NCBI GenBank assembly: GCA_052389435.1
Contig: JBQTIB010000183.1
Span: 1 to 20,574, forward strand
Reading direction: 5' to 3'
From: JBQTKD01 sp052389435
GTDB lineage: Bacteria > Actinomycetota > Actinomycetes > Sporichthyales > Sporichthyaceae
Length of the DNA: 20,574 nt
The position numbers and the translations under genes are program-made. Position 1 is the first letter of the stretch. The number at the start of each line of letters is the position of its first letter. Shown one piece after another: positions 1-6,381 of this stretch. The notes below the pieces were generated by a model. That model was not told the DNA's origin. It was given only the letters and a program-made list of their open reading frames with translations, and did not search any database.

Positions 1-195
1 CTCGGCGAGGACCTGCGTGTGCCCATCGAGGACCTGCGATTGCTCGGCGAGGACCTGCGTGTGCCCATCGAGGACCTGCGAGTGCTCGGCGAGGACCTGC
101 GTGTGCCCATCGAGGACCTGCGATTGCTCGGCGAGGACCTGCGTGTGCCCATCGAGGACCTGCGAGTGCTCGGCGAGGACCTGCGAGTGCTCGTT
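1..195. repeat. Tandem 21/42/84-bp coding repeats
   Basis: The DNA is a tandem array with a 21-bp base unit (7 codons of the minus-strand gene), paired into 42-bp units beginning CTCGGCGAGGACCTGCGTGT. Alternate 42-bp units end CGATTG or CGAGTG, giving an 84-bp higher-order repeat. Positions 1-84 and 85-168 are identical. The units become more diverged from about 190 to 285, nearer the protein's N-terminus. The homogenised part therefore lies towards the protein interior and may continue beyond the left edge. Confidence 0.9.
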
Positions 196-444
196 GAGGA
201 TCTGGGAGTGCCCAGTCAGGATCTCCGAGTGCCCACCCAGGATCTGCGTCTGCGCTCGCAGGATCTGCGTGTGCTCGCCCTGGGTGATCGCGAACGCCTG
301 GACCAGATGATGCGTGGCCCGGATCGCGGCGCCGTGATCGGCGACGTCCCGGTCCACGGAGGCGCGCAGGCCAGCCTCCATGTCCAGGCGGTACTCCACG
401 GCGGCGACGCGCGCCGCCAGTTCTTCGTTGTTGGGCACCGACAC
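1..444 (-). CDS. Heptad-repeat (coiled-coil-like) protein, N-terminal 148 residues, runs off the window
   Basis: Reading starts at a GTG at 444, preceded by a strong GGAGG with a short spacer, and stays open to the left edge, so the C-terminus is missing. The first ~65 residues (starting MSVPNNEELAARVAAVEYRL) are non-repetitive and look helical. From about residue 66 the protein becomes a run of 7-residue units of the form H(S/T)Q(V/I)L(x)(x), such as HTQVLAE and HSQVLDG. The seven-residue period with adjacent V/I-L pairs suggests a long coiled coil or a helical fibre. The unusual feature is a His or Gln opening every unit. I see no signal peptide and no enzymatic motif, and I do not recognise a named family. 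A structural or scaffolding role is only an inference. The plus-strand reading across the same repeats is a shadow: it has no ribosome site and continues into unrelated sequence. Confidence 0.72.
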   Translation of the reverse strand, partial: MSVPNNEELAARVAAVEYRLDMEAGLRASVDRDVADHGAAIRATHHLVQAFAITQGEHTQILRAQTQILGGHSEILTGHSQILNEHSQVLAEHSQVLDGHTQVLAEQSQVLDGHTQVLAEHSQVLDGHTQVLAEQSQVLDGHTQVLAE

Positions 445-758
445 GATTCCTCCACCACGCCAGGGGGCCATTGTCGCCGAAAACCGGCCTCTGGCCCAGG
501 TCTAGGGCGCCGATGCCCGACCTGCCGGGACCGTACGTGGAGGCACCGACAGAAATCGGCTTGCCCGCGGCGTAGCGTCGCCGGGCCCTTGAGGCTCCGT
601 CGGCCCGGCAGCGCGCACACCGACCTCTGCCCTTGCGCCGCGGCCCGGCTCGAGCGGCCGCTGAGCGTCGAAGACCTCGCGCGGCAGGCCACCATGAGCT
701 CGCGCAACCTGGCCCGTCACCACGGACGTACCGCGAAGTCGTGATCTTCAGACCGCGA
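445..758. other. Gene-poor interval of 314 bp with an AraC-like remnant
   Basis: No intact gene with a plausible start, ribosome site and composition was found here. The left end carries the leader of the heptad-repeat gene. The only recognisable content is a short helix-turn-helix-like stretch on the plus strand (see the pseudogene entry). The remaining frames contain stops or low-complexity Arg/Pro translations typical of antisense GC-rich DNA. Confidence 0.5.
637..744 (+). pseudogene. Remnant of an AraC/GlxA-type regulator (HTH only)
   Basis: The plus-strand frame reads a stretch from ARLERPLSVEDLARQ through MSSRNLARH (about 643-720). This resembles the first helix-turn-helix of AraC/GlxA-type transcription factors, whose usual form is hL.rPLsveDLAr.a.MS.RtlaRrFr. 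The frame then degenerates and stops at 742-744 without the second HTH (the GTTP..W region). Upstream in the same frame there is no recognisable effector domain. I read this as the decayed leftover of a regulator. A chance resemblance over ~25 residues is possible. Confidence 0.4.
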
Positions 759-923
759 TCACCTGGCGACGGCGAAGGACGCGAAGTCGGCAAGGTCGGG
801 CGCGGAGTAGCCGGGTACAGATTCCACCGCCACCGTCAACGCCCCGAGGAAGCCGACGGTCGCCACGAGCGCGGCGAGCGCCGCGCCCGCCCAGGTGACA
901 CCGATGCGGTCGGTGGTCTGCAT
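759..923 (-). CDS. 54-residue single-span membrane (or secreted) peptide
   Basis: A short frame opens at ATG 923 and stops at a TGA at 759-761, with a modest GAGG 8 nt upstream of the start. The product begins MQTTDRIGVTWAG and has one hydrophobic segment from about residue 7 to 33, rich in Ala, Leu, Val and Gly. It ends in a short tail of about 20 residues with three acidic residues (APDLADFASFAVAR). The shape fits a one-pass inner-membrane peptide with the N-terminus inside, or an uncleaved signal anchor. I do not recognise the family. Its main support as a gene is the hydrophobic composition, the ribosome site and the paired DosR-like boxes 67 to 102 bp upstream of the start. If those boxes are real, the peptide would be induced by hypoxia or nitric oxide, as many small DosR-regulon proteins are. 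Confidence 0.5.
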   Translation of the reverse strand: MQTTDRIGVTWAGAALAALVATVGFLGALTVAVESVPGYSAPDLADFASFAVAR

Positions 924-989
924 GGCTGGACCTCGCTCCCGGAGTGAACTGTCGATGCATTCATCGGTGACCCGGGAGGACGGCTCGCG

Positions 990-1025
990 ATGCCACTGGT
1001 CCCCTTGGCGCGGGACGTTGGTCCC
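990..1025 (-). promoter_or_regulatory. Two DosR/DevR-like boxes spaced 22 bp
   Basis: On the plus strand GGGACGTTGGTCCC (1012-1025) is a perfect inverted repeat GGGAC-N4-GTCCC, extended to six pairs by the flanking C and G. A second, weaker box, ATGCCACTGGTCCC, lies at 990-1003. The centres are exactly 22 bp apart, two helical turns, and TGGTCCC recurs at the same phase. The mycobacterial DosR consensus is a ~20-bp palindrome around GGGACT..AGTCCC, and boxes often come in pairs spaced this way. The boxes lie between the minus-strand 54-residue peptide and the plus-strand isomerase-family gene; the distance fits the peptide best. Confidence 0.5.
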
Positions 1026-1145
1026 GACCTGAAGGCGCCTCAGATTCCCGCCCGCACGAACGCATTCGTTGGACGTGCGTAGATTCTCCCCACGAGTTCA
1101 CGGATCGAACTTCCCGCGGACGCAGGGCCGTGAGAGGACTTCGCC

Positions 1146-2066
1146 ATGAGGCCCGCAGACGTCAGCCGAGGAACGCCGATGGACACCGACCCGCTGGGCG
1201 AGGCACGCGCAGGTTTCGACGAGCTGCGAGTGGTGCTCGCCGACGCCGCGGCCCGGTTCTGCGCACTGCTGCGCACGGGTCCCGACCCGACAACGCCCGC
1301 CTTGGGCATCTGGAACGTCGGGGACCTCGCCGCCCACCTCTCGCACGCGTGGGTGGGCATTCCCGGGCTCGCCGCCCGCGATCTGGAGCGTGCCAAGGCC
1401 GGGGTACCCGACCCCGGAGTGCCGATCGGTCGGCCGAGCGGGGCGATGCTCAGCCACCCCAGCGAACTCGCCCCGATGACCGACGGCCTCGTGGCGAACG
1501 ACCCGGAGCGCAACCTCGGCAGGATCGCCGATCGGATCGAGGCGTCGGCCAAAGAGTTCTGCGAACGCTTCGACCCCGACGATCCGCCCGGGCCGCGGCC
1601 GTGGATGCTCGAAGGCTTCTACGGCGAGGCGGACCTGTTCGCCGGGCACCTGCTCAGCGAGACCCTGGTGCACGGCTACGACGTCGCGACCGCGATCGGC
1701 GTGCCGTGGCCGATGGGCGACCGCGAGGCCGCCCTGGTGTTCCGCGGGTTCCTCCTGCCGATCATGGTGCAGCGCACGGCCCTGATGGCCCGGCTCGGCG
1801 CCCCGACGGGCCCGTCGATGGCCGTGGAGGTACGCCTGGCCGGGGACCTGCGGATCCTGCTGAGCAACACTCCGGCCGGCCTCACGGTGAACGCCCCCGG
1901 CGGTCCGCCCGTCGATGCGCACATGTGGGTGCGCCCCCGCGCGCTCGCGCTCATGGCCTGGAGCCGCCGCACCGTCGGGTCGGCCGTGCTGGGCCGCGAG
2001 GTGATGGTCTGGGGCCGTCGGCCGTGGATGGCGAAGAAGTTGCTGGCGATGGGACCCAAGGTCTGA
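1146..2066 (+). CDS. Maleylpyruvate isomerase family (mycothiol-dependent, DinB-like) protein
   Basis: The 306-residue product carries a DinB-like four-helix N-terminal domain of the MDMPI type. The metal site is visible as His64 in the WNVGDLAAHLS motif, then Glu172 and His176 in SETLVHGYD. This spacing (H ... E-x3-H) matches the zinc ligands of mycothiol-dependent maleylpyruvate isomerase. The C-terminal ~100 residues look like the SCP2-like domain that often follows. Members are cytosolic enzymes using mycothiol as a thiol cofactor; the substrate of this one is not evident, and the fold is shared by many uncharacterised paralogs. The start at ATG 1146 is chosen because AGAGGA lies 7 nt upstream; an in-frame ATG at 1179 is an alternative. 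The gene is convergent with ndh, with only 23 bp between them. Confidence 0.82.
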   Translation: MRPADVSRGTPMDTDPLGEARAGFDELRVVLADAAARFCALLRTGPDPTTPALGIWNVGDLAAHLSHAWVGIPGLAARDLERAKAGVPDPGVPIGRPSGAMLSHPSELAPMTDGLVANDPERNLGRIADRIEASAKEFCERFDPDDPPGPRPWMLEGFYGEADLFAGHLLSETLVHGYDVATAIGVPWPMGDREAALVFRGFLLPIMVQRTALMARLGAPTGPSMAVEVRLAGDLRILLSNTPAGLTVNAPGGPPVDAHMWVRPRALALMAWSRRTVGSAVLGREVMVWGRRPWMAKKLLAMGPKV

Positions 2067-2089
2067 CCTACCGTCAGCCCGACAGTCAG

Positions 2090-3412
2090 TCAACTCGCGT
2101 CGCGTCGTCGAGCACCGTTGCCGATCTCGAACGGCTGGGCCTGCTGCAGTGCGATGCGTCCGAGGACCTGCTGTTCCGTGCTCACCCGTTGCGAGCGGCT
2201 GCTACCGACGAAGCTGACCATCCAGTGCAGCACGGTGGTGAGCCGATTCTTGAAGCCCACGATGTAGGCGATGTGCACCAGTAGCCACAGAAGCCAGGCC
2301 ATCGGACCGGCGAAGCGCAGTCCCCCGACCGATGCCACGGCGCCGAAGCGGCTGATGGTGGCCATCGATCCCTTGTCCTTGTAGGCAAAGGGCACGCGCT
2401 CGCCGCTGCGAACCGCCGCGGCTGCGTGCCGCCCGCCCTGGATCGCGACCTGGGCGACGCCCGGATAGTCGCGCAGCGCAGCCATGTCGCCGACGACCTG
2501 AATCTCCGGGTGCCCGGGCAGGGTCAGGTCCTCGAGAGTTTTGATGCGACCGGCTCGGTCGATCTCGGCGCCGGTGCGTTCGGCGAGCAGCCGAGCGAGC
2601 GGGGAGGCCTGCACGCCCGCAGCCCAGATCTTGCACAGGCTCGGGATGACCGTGCGCTGGCCCGCGGCATCCTCGATCGTGACGCCCTCGAGGTCCATGT
2701 CCACGACCTTCTGCCCCAACTGCAACTCCACGCCGATCTCGCGCAGCCGCTCCGCCGCCTTGCCGGAGAGGCGATCTCCGAAGCTGCCGAGCACCTGCGG
2801 TGCGAAGTCGACGAGCACCACGCGGGCGTCGCGCGGCTCGATGGTCCGAAAGTCGTGCACGAGGGTCCGGCGCGCGACTTCGAGAATCTGACCGGCCATT
2901 TCGACGCCGGTGGGGCCGGCCCCGACCACGACGAAGGTGAGCAGCCGCGCGATCTCCGCCGGATCGGTCTCCAACTCCGCGAGTTCGAAGGCCCCGTAGA
3001 TGCGCCCACGCAGTTCCAGGGCGTCGTCGACGGACTTCATGCCGGGCGCCCAGCGGGCGAACTCGTCGTTGCCGAAGTAGGACTGGCCGGCGCCCGCCGC
3101 GACGATGAGCTCGTCGTAGGGGGTGACGGTCACCCGGTCCAGGACGTGACTGGTGACGGTCCGCGCTTCGACGTCGATGTCCACGACGGTGCCGAGCAGC
3201 GTCCGAGCGTTCTTCTGCTTGCGCAGGATCGCGCGGGTAGGCGGAGCGATCTCTCCGGCGGAGAGTACGCCCGTCGCCACCTGGTAGAGCAGCGGCTGAA
3301 ACAGGTGGCTCGCGGTCTTCGAGATCAGGGTGACCTCGACGTCCGCGCGCTTGAGTGCCTTGGCGGCGAACAGCCCGCCGAAACCCGATCCGACGATCAC
3401 GACTCGCTTCAC
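2090..3412 (-). CDS. ndh: Type II NADH dehydrogenase (NDH-2), NAD(P)/FAD-dependent oxidoreductase
   Basis: This 440-residue flavoprotein passes electrons from NADH to membrane quinone without pumping protons. It shows an N-terminal FAD-binding GSGFGG at residues 8-13, the NDH-2 hallmark HLFQPLLYQVATG at 36-48, and a second nucleotide-binding fold VVVGAGPTGVEMAGQI at 161-176. GD near residues 308-309 is the second FAD contact. AQVAIQ at 320-325 fits the family's AQxAxQ quinone-site signature. A hydrophobic stretch at about 371-387 (MAWLLWLLVHIAYIVG) and the following amphipathic segment fit the C-terminal membrane anchor. The length is close to mycobacterial Ndh. The start is GTG at 3412, with GGAGG and AGGGGGAA just upstream. 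It is transcribed alone, divergently from the alpha/beta hydrolase. Low specificity cannot be excluded, but no motif is missing. Confidence 0.9.
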   Translation of the reverse strand: MKRVVIVGSGFGGLFAAKALKRADVEVTLISKTASHLFQPLLYQVATGVLSAGEIAPPTRAILRKQKNARTLLGTVVDIDVEARTVTSHVLDRVTVTPYDELIVAAGAGQSYFGNDEFARWAPGMKSVDDALELRGRIYGAFELAELETDPAEIARLLTFVVVGAGPTGVEMAGQILEVARRTLVHDFRTIEPRDARVVLVDFAPQVLGSFGDRLSGKAAERLREIGVELQLGQKVVDMDLEGVTIEDAAGQRTVIPSLCKIWAAGVQASPLARLLAERTGAEIDRAGRIKTLEDLTLPGHPEIQVVGDMAALRDYPGVAQVAIQGGRHAAAAVRSGERVPFAYKDKGSMATISRFGAVASVGGLRFAGPMAWLLWLLVHIAYIVGFKNRLTTVLHWMVSFVGSSRSQRVSTEQQVLGRIALQQAQPFEIGNGARRRDAS

Positions 3413-3759
3413 ACGTTCCCCCTACCTCCGCGCGGGAACCCACACCGCGCTCGCCCCCACGGGCCACCTTGCCCGGGGCGGGATTGCCGACACCTCGCCC
3501 GGATCGGTGCGCGCCCCCGTTGCCGCGCCCGGTGCCTCGATCGGTACGGCCCCAGCGTAGGCGCCGCCCGCGACGCTCAAACGACGTGCGGCTGACGGAG
3601 CCTCAGCACGCCTGTGGCGATCGTCACGATTCCATGCCGCCCGGCCGGAGGCGCGCCGCGCTCGCAGGGGACGGGGCGACCACCCGACGGGCGGGTTCGT
3701 CGTTTACCCACACGACCGGCCCGGGTAGGCCCTTGGTAACCGATGTTGGAGGGGACGAG
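3413..3759. other. Divergent intergenic region between ndh and the hydrolase (347 bp)
   Basis: No coding frame is supported here; the plus-strand frame open through it is a chance upstream extension of the hydrolase gene. It holds the ndh leader at its left end, a small inverted repeat GCTGA-N7-TCAGC near 3590-3606, and the SigF/SigB-like promoter at 3702-3728. Confidence 0.55.
3702..3728 (+). promoter_or_regulatory. SigF/SigB-type stress promoter of the alpha/beta hydrolase
   Basis: GTTT at 3702-3705 and GGGTAG at 3723-3728 are separated by 17 bp. This matches the GTTT-N15-17-GGGTA pattern described for mycobacterial SigF and similar to streptomycete SigB promoters. The last base is G instead of the preferred T or C. 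Predicted transcription start is near 3735, leaving a ~25-nt leader with GGAGGGG before ATG 3760. GGGTAG alone is common in such GC-rich DNA, so the weight rests on the GTTT, spacing and position together. Confidence 0.5.
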
Positions 3760-4593
3760 ATGACCGACATAACCGCCAAGAAAGGCATTCTCAGCCGCAC
3801 CAAGCTCCACGCTCAGGACGTCGGAACGGGTCGTCCGGTGGTGCTGCTGCACGGTTGGCCGCTGTCGAGCGAATCCTGGGCGGACCAGATCCCCGCGCTG
3901 GCCGTCGACGGGTACCGAGTCGTCGCCTACGACCGTCGCGGGTTCGGCCACAGCGACAAGCCGAAGAAGGGCTACGACTACGACACGCTCGCCGACGATC
4001 TGCACGAGGTGATGGAGGAACTCGACCTGCGCGATGCCACGCTCGTCGGCTTCTCGATGGGCGGCGGCGAGGTTGCCCGGTACGTCGCCACGTACGGCGA
4101 GGACCGCATCCGCAGCGTGGTCTTTGCGGCGGCCGTGACCCCGTTCCTCGCCAAGTCCGCGGACAACCCGGACGGTCCGCTGACCCCGGAGCTCGCCACG
4201 CAGTTGCGGGCGGGCTTGGAGAAGGACCGCGAGTCGTTCTTCGACGAATTCACCAAGGGCTTCTTCTCCGCCAACGGCGAGCTCAAGGTCAGCGAGCAAC
4301 AGCGACTGCACGCCGTCGCGCTGGCGATGCAGTCCGACGAGCGTGCCGCGCTCGAGTGCATGGACGCCTGGGCCGGCACCGACTTCCGGCAGGACCTGCT
4401 GAAGGTGAACGTTCCCGCCCTGGTGCTGCACGGCGACGCCGACGCGACCGTTCCCCTGGAGGGTTCCGGCGCCCGCACGGCGGCGGCGATCCCGCGCAGC
4501 GAACTCGAGGTCGTCGCGGACGCGCCGCACGGGCTCAACGTCAGCCACGCGAGCGCGTTCAACGACGCCCTCTTGGCGTTCCTGGCGAAATAG
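3760..4593 (+). CDS. Alpha/beta hydrolase, non-heme chloroperoxidase/arylesterase type
   Basis: The 277-residue product has the full alpha/beta-hydrolase signature. The oxyanion loop is LLHGWPLSSESW (29-40), the nucleophile is Ser99 in GFSMGGG, the acid is Asp228 in LHGDADATVP, and the base is His257 in APHGLN. Length and residue spacing closely match cofactor-free bacterial haloperoxidases such as BPO-A2, which act physiologically as esterases or perhydrolases. The true substrate is unknown. It is expected in the cytosol, since there is no signal peptide. The start ATG 3760 follows a GGAGGGG at 3748-3754; the open frame extends far upstream, but that stretch is Arg/Pro-rich and non-homologous in appearance. 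The gene is monocistronic, between a stress-type promoter and a strong terminator. Confidence 0.9.
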   Translation: MTDITAKKGILSRTKLHAQDVGTGRPVVLLHGWPLSSESWADQIPALAVDGYRVVAYDRRGFGHSDKPKKGYDYDTLADDLHEVMEELDLRDATLVGFSMGGGEVARYVATYGEDRIRSVVFAAAVTPFLAKSADNPDGPLTPELATQLRAGLEKDRESFFDEFTKGFFSANGELKVSEQQRLHAVALAMQSDERAALECMDAWAGTDFRQDLLKVNVPALVLHGDADATVPLEGSGARTAAAIPRSELEVVADAPHGLNVSHASAFNDALLAFLAK

Positions 4594-4602
4594 GAGTCGA
4601 CT

Positions 4603-4650
4603 GGCGCGGGCTTGTCAACCAATCGGTTGACGAAGCCCGCGCCTTCTTCT
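4603..4650 (+). terminator. Rho-independent terminator of the hydrolase gene, sharing DNA with an ArsR operator
   Basis: Arms 4603-4620 and 4625-4643 form an 18-bp stem with a single bulged G and the 4-nt loop AATC. They are followed by the pyrimidine tract TTCTTCT. The hairpin starts 9 nt after the hydrolase stop. Its upper part is the palindrome TCAACCAATCGGTTGA, which recurs downstream as an apparent operator. Confidence 0.8.
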
Positions 4651-4676
4651 ACGGTCTTATTCAACCAACCGGTTGA
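4615..4676 (+). promoter_or_regulatory. arsR promoter with two flanking operators
   Basis: Two near-identical 16-bp palindromes, TCAACCAATCGGTTGA (4615-4630) and TCAACCAACCGGTTGA (4661-4676), differ at one base. Between and overlapping them lies a housekeeping-type promoter: TTGACG (4627-4632), 17 bp, TACGGT (4650-4655), with the start expected near 4661. The first operator overlaps the -35 box. The second covers the transcription start and runs into the GAGGAG ribosome site. This suits autorepression by the ArsR protein encoded immediately downstream; that assignment is inference from position and symmetry. Confidence 0.75.
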
Positions 4677-4685
4677 GGAGACGGG

Positions 4686-5018
4686 ATGACGGACGACCTG
4701 TCCCGACTGTTCTCGGCCCTGGCCGATCCGACCCGGCGCGACATCGTCGCGCGGTTGACGCTGGGCGACGCGACGGTAGGCCAGCTCGCGGAGCCGTACG
4801 AGGTGAGCCTGCAGGCGATCTCCAAGCACCTGAAGGTGCTCGAGGACGCCGGGCTCGTCACTCGCAGCCGCGACGCGCAGCGCCGCCCGGTGCACCTCGA
4901 AGTAGCGGTGCTCGATCGCGCCACCGGCTGGATCGACACCTACCGTCGCAGCGCCGAGGAGCGGTTCTCCCGTCTCGACGCCGTGCTCGCCGACCTGGAC
5001 AAGGAGCCAACACCGTGA
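4686..5018 (+). CDS. ArsR/SmtB-family winged-helix transcriptional regulator
   Basis: The 110-residue product starts MTDDLSRLFSALADPTRRDI, the classic opening of the ArsR subgroup that pairs with SRPBCC proteins. The winged-helix core runs from about residue 10 to 85, with the recognition helix in VSLQAISKHLKVLEDAGLV and the wing in the following RDAQRRPVHL. There is no Cys cluster, so metal sensing of the ArsR/SmtB type is unlikely; this subgroup usually represses its own operon. The start ATG 4686 has GAGGAG 5 nt upstream. Its stop TGA overlaps the GTG start of the next gene (GTGA), so the two are translationally coupled. It is probably controlled by its own product through the two palindromes directly upstream. 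Its inducing signal is unknown. Confidence 0.92.
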   Translation: MTDDLSRLFSALADPTRRDIVARLTLGDATVGQLAEPYEVSLQAISKHLKVLEDAGLVTRSRDAQRRPVHLEVAVLDRATGWIDTYRRSAEERFSRLDAVLADLDKEPTP

Positions 5019-5497
5019 CCGCCGACCCGACCCACGCCGAGATCAAGGCCGACTCGGCCGTCCCGATGATCCACATCACCCGGGACTTCGCCGCCACCCC
5101 CGAGCAACTGTTCCGCGCCCACACCGATCCGACCCTGTTCGTCCAGTGGGTGGGGCCCAACGGGAGCCAGATCCAGACCGACTACTGGGACGCGCGCACC
5201 GGCGGCTCGTTCCGGTACTTCGGCAGCAGCGAGGGCGTGGAGTACGCCTTTCGCGGGTGCTTCCACGAGGTCCGCACGGACCGCATCGTGCAGACCTTCA
5301 CCTGGGAGGGGATGCCCGACGGGGTCGCCCTGGAGACCCTCACCTTCACCGACCTCGGCAACGGCCGCACCCGCCTGCACGCGTCCTCGCTCTGCGACAG
5401 CTTCGAGGCCATGGAGGGCTGGTTGGCCAGCGGCATGGAGGTCGGCGTCAACGACGGCTACGCCAAGCTCGACGGGCTGTTGCGCCACGGGCTCTAG
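5015..5497 (+). CDS. SRPBCC (START/AHSA1-like) domain protein
   Basis: The 160-residue product begins at GTG 5015, four bases inside the arsR stop region, with AAGGAG (5001-5006) as ribosome site. The fold is the Bet v 1/AHSA1 helix-grip type. Typical marks are the early ITRDFAATPEQLFRAHTDP, then VQWVGPNG, the GGSFRYFG strand at mid-length, TFTWEG, and a long C-terminal helix ending GYAKLDGLLRHGL. Such domains bind small hydrophobic ligands. Partners of ArsR regulators in this arrangement are common in actinomycetes and proteobacteria, yet their substrates are mostly unknown. No catalytic residues can be claimed. A role as ligand-binding or stress-related hydrophobe carrier is an inference from the fold. 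Confidence 0.9.
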   Translation: MTADPTHAEIKADSAVPMIHITRDFAATPEQLFRAHTDPTLFVQWVGPNGSQIQTDYWDARTGGSFRYFGSSEGVEYAFRGCFHEVRTDRIVQTFTWEGMPDGVALETLTFTDLGNGRTRLHASSLCDSFEAMEGWLASGMEVGVNDGYAKLDGLLRHGL

Positions 5498-5593
5498 CGC
5501 ACCGACGCCAGAGCGGTAGGCGCGCACACCGTAGGTATGCCCGATGTCACGAGTTCAAGACTTTGCCGATCTTCGGGAGAAGACGGATCACCC

Positions 5594-5683
5594 GGCTGGC
5601 GTAATGCCGTTGTGAACCTCTCGTTCACGGACCGTCAGTTCTGAGGCCAACTCAGAATCCATTGCCGCCCGCCAGTCGGGCGG
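5594..5683 (+). promoter_or_regulatory. Structured leader of the first secreted Asp/Arg-rich protein gene
   Basis: This stretch contains an inverted repeat GTGAAC-N5-GTTCAC (5612-5628) and two perfect 7-bp hairpins: TTCTGAG-GCCAA-CTCAGAA (5639-5657) and CCGCCCG-CCAGT-CGGGCGG (5665-5683). The segment 5594-5612 (GGCTGGCGTAATGCCGTTG) and the block CGTCAGTTC (5633-5641) recur upstream of the paralog at 6382-6400 and 6423-6431. The duplication therefore included the control region. The mechanism of control is unknown and I could not place a convincing -35/-10 pair. Confidence 0.5.
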
Positions 5684-5704
5684 ACTCCCGCCTAGGTAGG
5701 TCTC

Positions 5705-6196
5705 ATGAATCTCGCGAAGCGAATGGGCCTGACGGCTCTGGCCGTCGCGTCCCTCTCGGTGTTTGCCGCGCCGGTCGCGGGCGCCGCGACGACCGATGCC
5801 ACTGCCCGCGACAACGGCAAGATCCGCGTCTGCATCGAGGACGTGCGCGACGACGCCCGGGTTCGCGTCGACCGCAAGACCAAGACCATCGACGACGGCG
5901 AGTGCTACACCTTCAAGAACCTCGACCGCGGCCGCGTCTACCGCGTCTCGGTGGACCTTCGCGACAGCCGCCGCGACCAGGAGATCTGGATCCGCGCCGA
6001 GCGTGAGGCCCGTCGCGTCACCTACTACGGCAACGACCGCCGCGGCGGCGACCGCTTCGACGACCGTTTCGACCGTCGCAACGACGACCGTTTCGACCGC
6101 TTCGACGACGGGCGTGGCTTCAACGACCGCTTCGACGGTCGGTACGACCGCTACAACGACCGGTACGACCGTGGCTACTGGGACCCGCGCCCCTAG
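5705..6196 (+). CDS. Secreted protein with a Cys-containing core and Asp/Arg-rich tail (paralog 1)
   Basis: This 163-residue protein is preceded by AGGTAGG and starts at ATG 5705. It has a signal peptide with Lys/Arg start, a hydrophobic run to about residue 22, and a likely cut after AGA near residue 27. The mature core (about 37-108) holds Cys43 in KIRVCIED and Cys67 in DDGECYTF, followed by RGRVYRVSVD. This core looks like a small beta domain with one possible disulfide. From about 110 on, the chain is a low-complexity tail of Arg, Asp, Phe, Tyr and Asn (RFDDRFDR, RYDRYNDRYDRG), probably disordered. I do not recognise a named family. The gene at 6473 is its paralog, sharing the core, the Cys pair and leader motifs. 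Binding to a charged surface polymer or metal ions is conceivable but unproven. Confidence 0.82.
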   Translation: MNLAKRMGLTALAVASLSVFAAPVAGAATTDATARDNGKIRVCIEDVRDDARVRVDRKTKTIDDGECYTFKNLDRGRVYRVSVDLRDSRRDQEIWIRAEREARRVTYYGNDRRGGDRFDDRFDRRNDDRFDRFDDGRGFNDRFDGRYDRYNDRYDRGYWDPRP

Positions 6197-6213
6197 CTGG
6201 CCGCACCCGCACG

Positions 6214-6257
6214 CCGACGCCCGACCGCCACCCCAGGAGGTCGGGCGTCGGACCAAT
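6214..6257 (+). terminator. Rho-independent terminator after paralog 1
   Basis: A perfect 13-bp stem, CCGACGCCCGACC (6214-6226) with GGTCGGGCGTCGG (6239-6251), has a 12-nt loop and is followed by ACCAATTTT. It lies 17 nt after the stop codon and separates the two paralogs into distinct transcription units. Confidence 0.8.
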
Positions 6258-6381
6258 TTTGCCGCTCCGGGTACGGGGCTCCGCAATTGGGTGAACGCGA
6301 CGACAACGGCGGCCGGCCCCCGGACGAAACCCCGCGGCGGCGCGACGCCTTTGCGATTCCACGGGGCATCCTGCCGCTGTC

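Noticed and set aside
1..195. CRISPR-like array
   Set aside because: The repeats are directly tandem with no unique spacers, and they keep a 21-bp coding period.
19..744. Open plus-strand frame through the repeats (241 residues, PIEDLR/LGEDLR units)
   Set aside because: It has no ribosome site and drifts into Arg/Pro/Cys-rich nonsense after the repeats. The minus-strand reading has a strong Shine-Dalgarno, a sensible N-terminus and heptads that are meaningful as a coiled coil.
2426..3595. Long plus-strand frame opposite ndh
   Set aside because: It is antisense to a gene with every NDH-2 motif. Its translation has no recognisable fold and no start signal.
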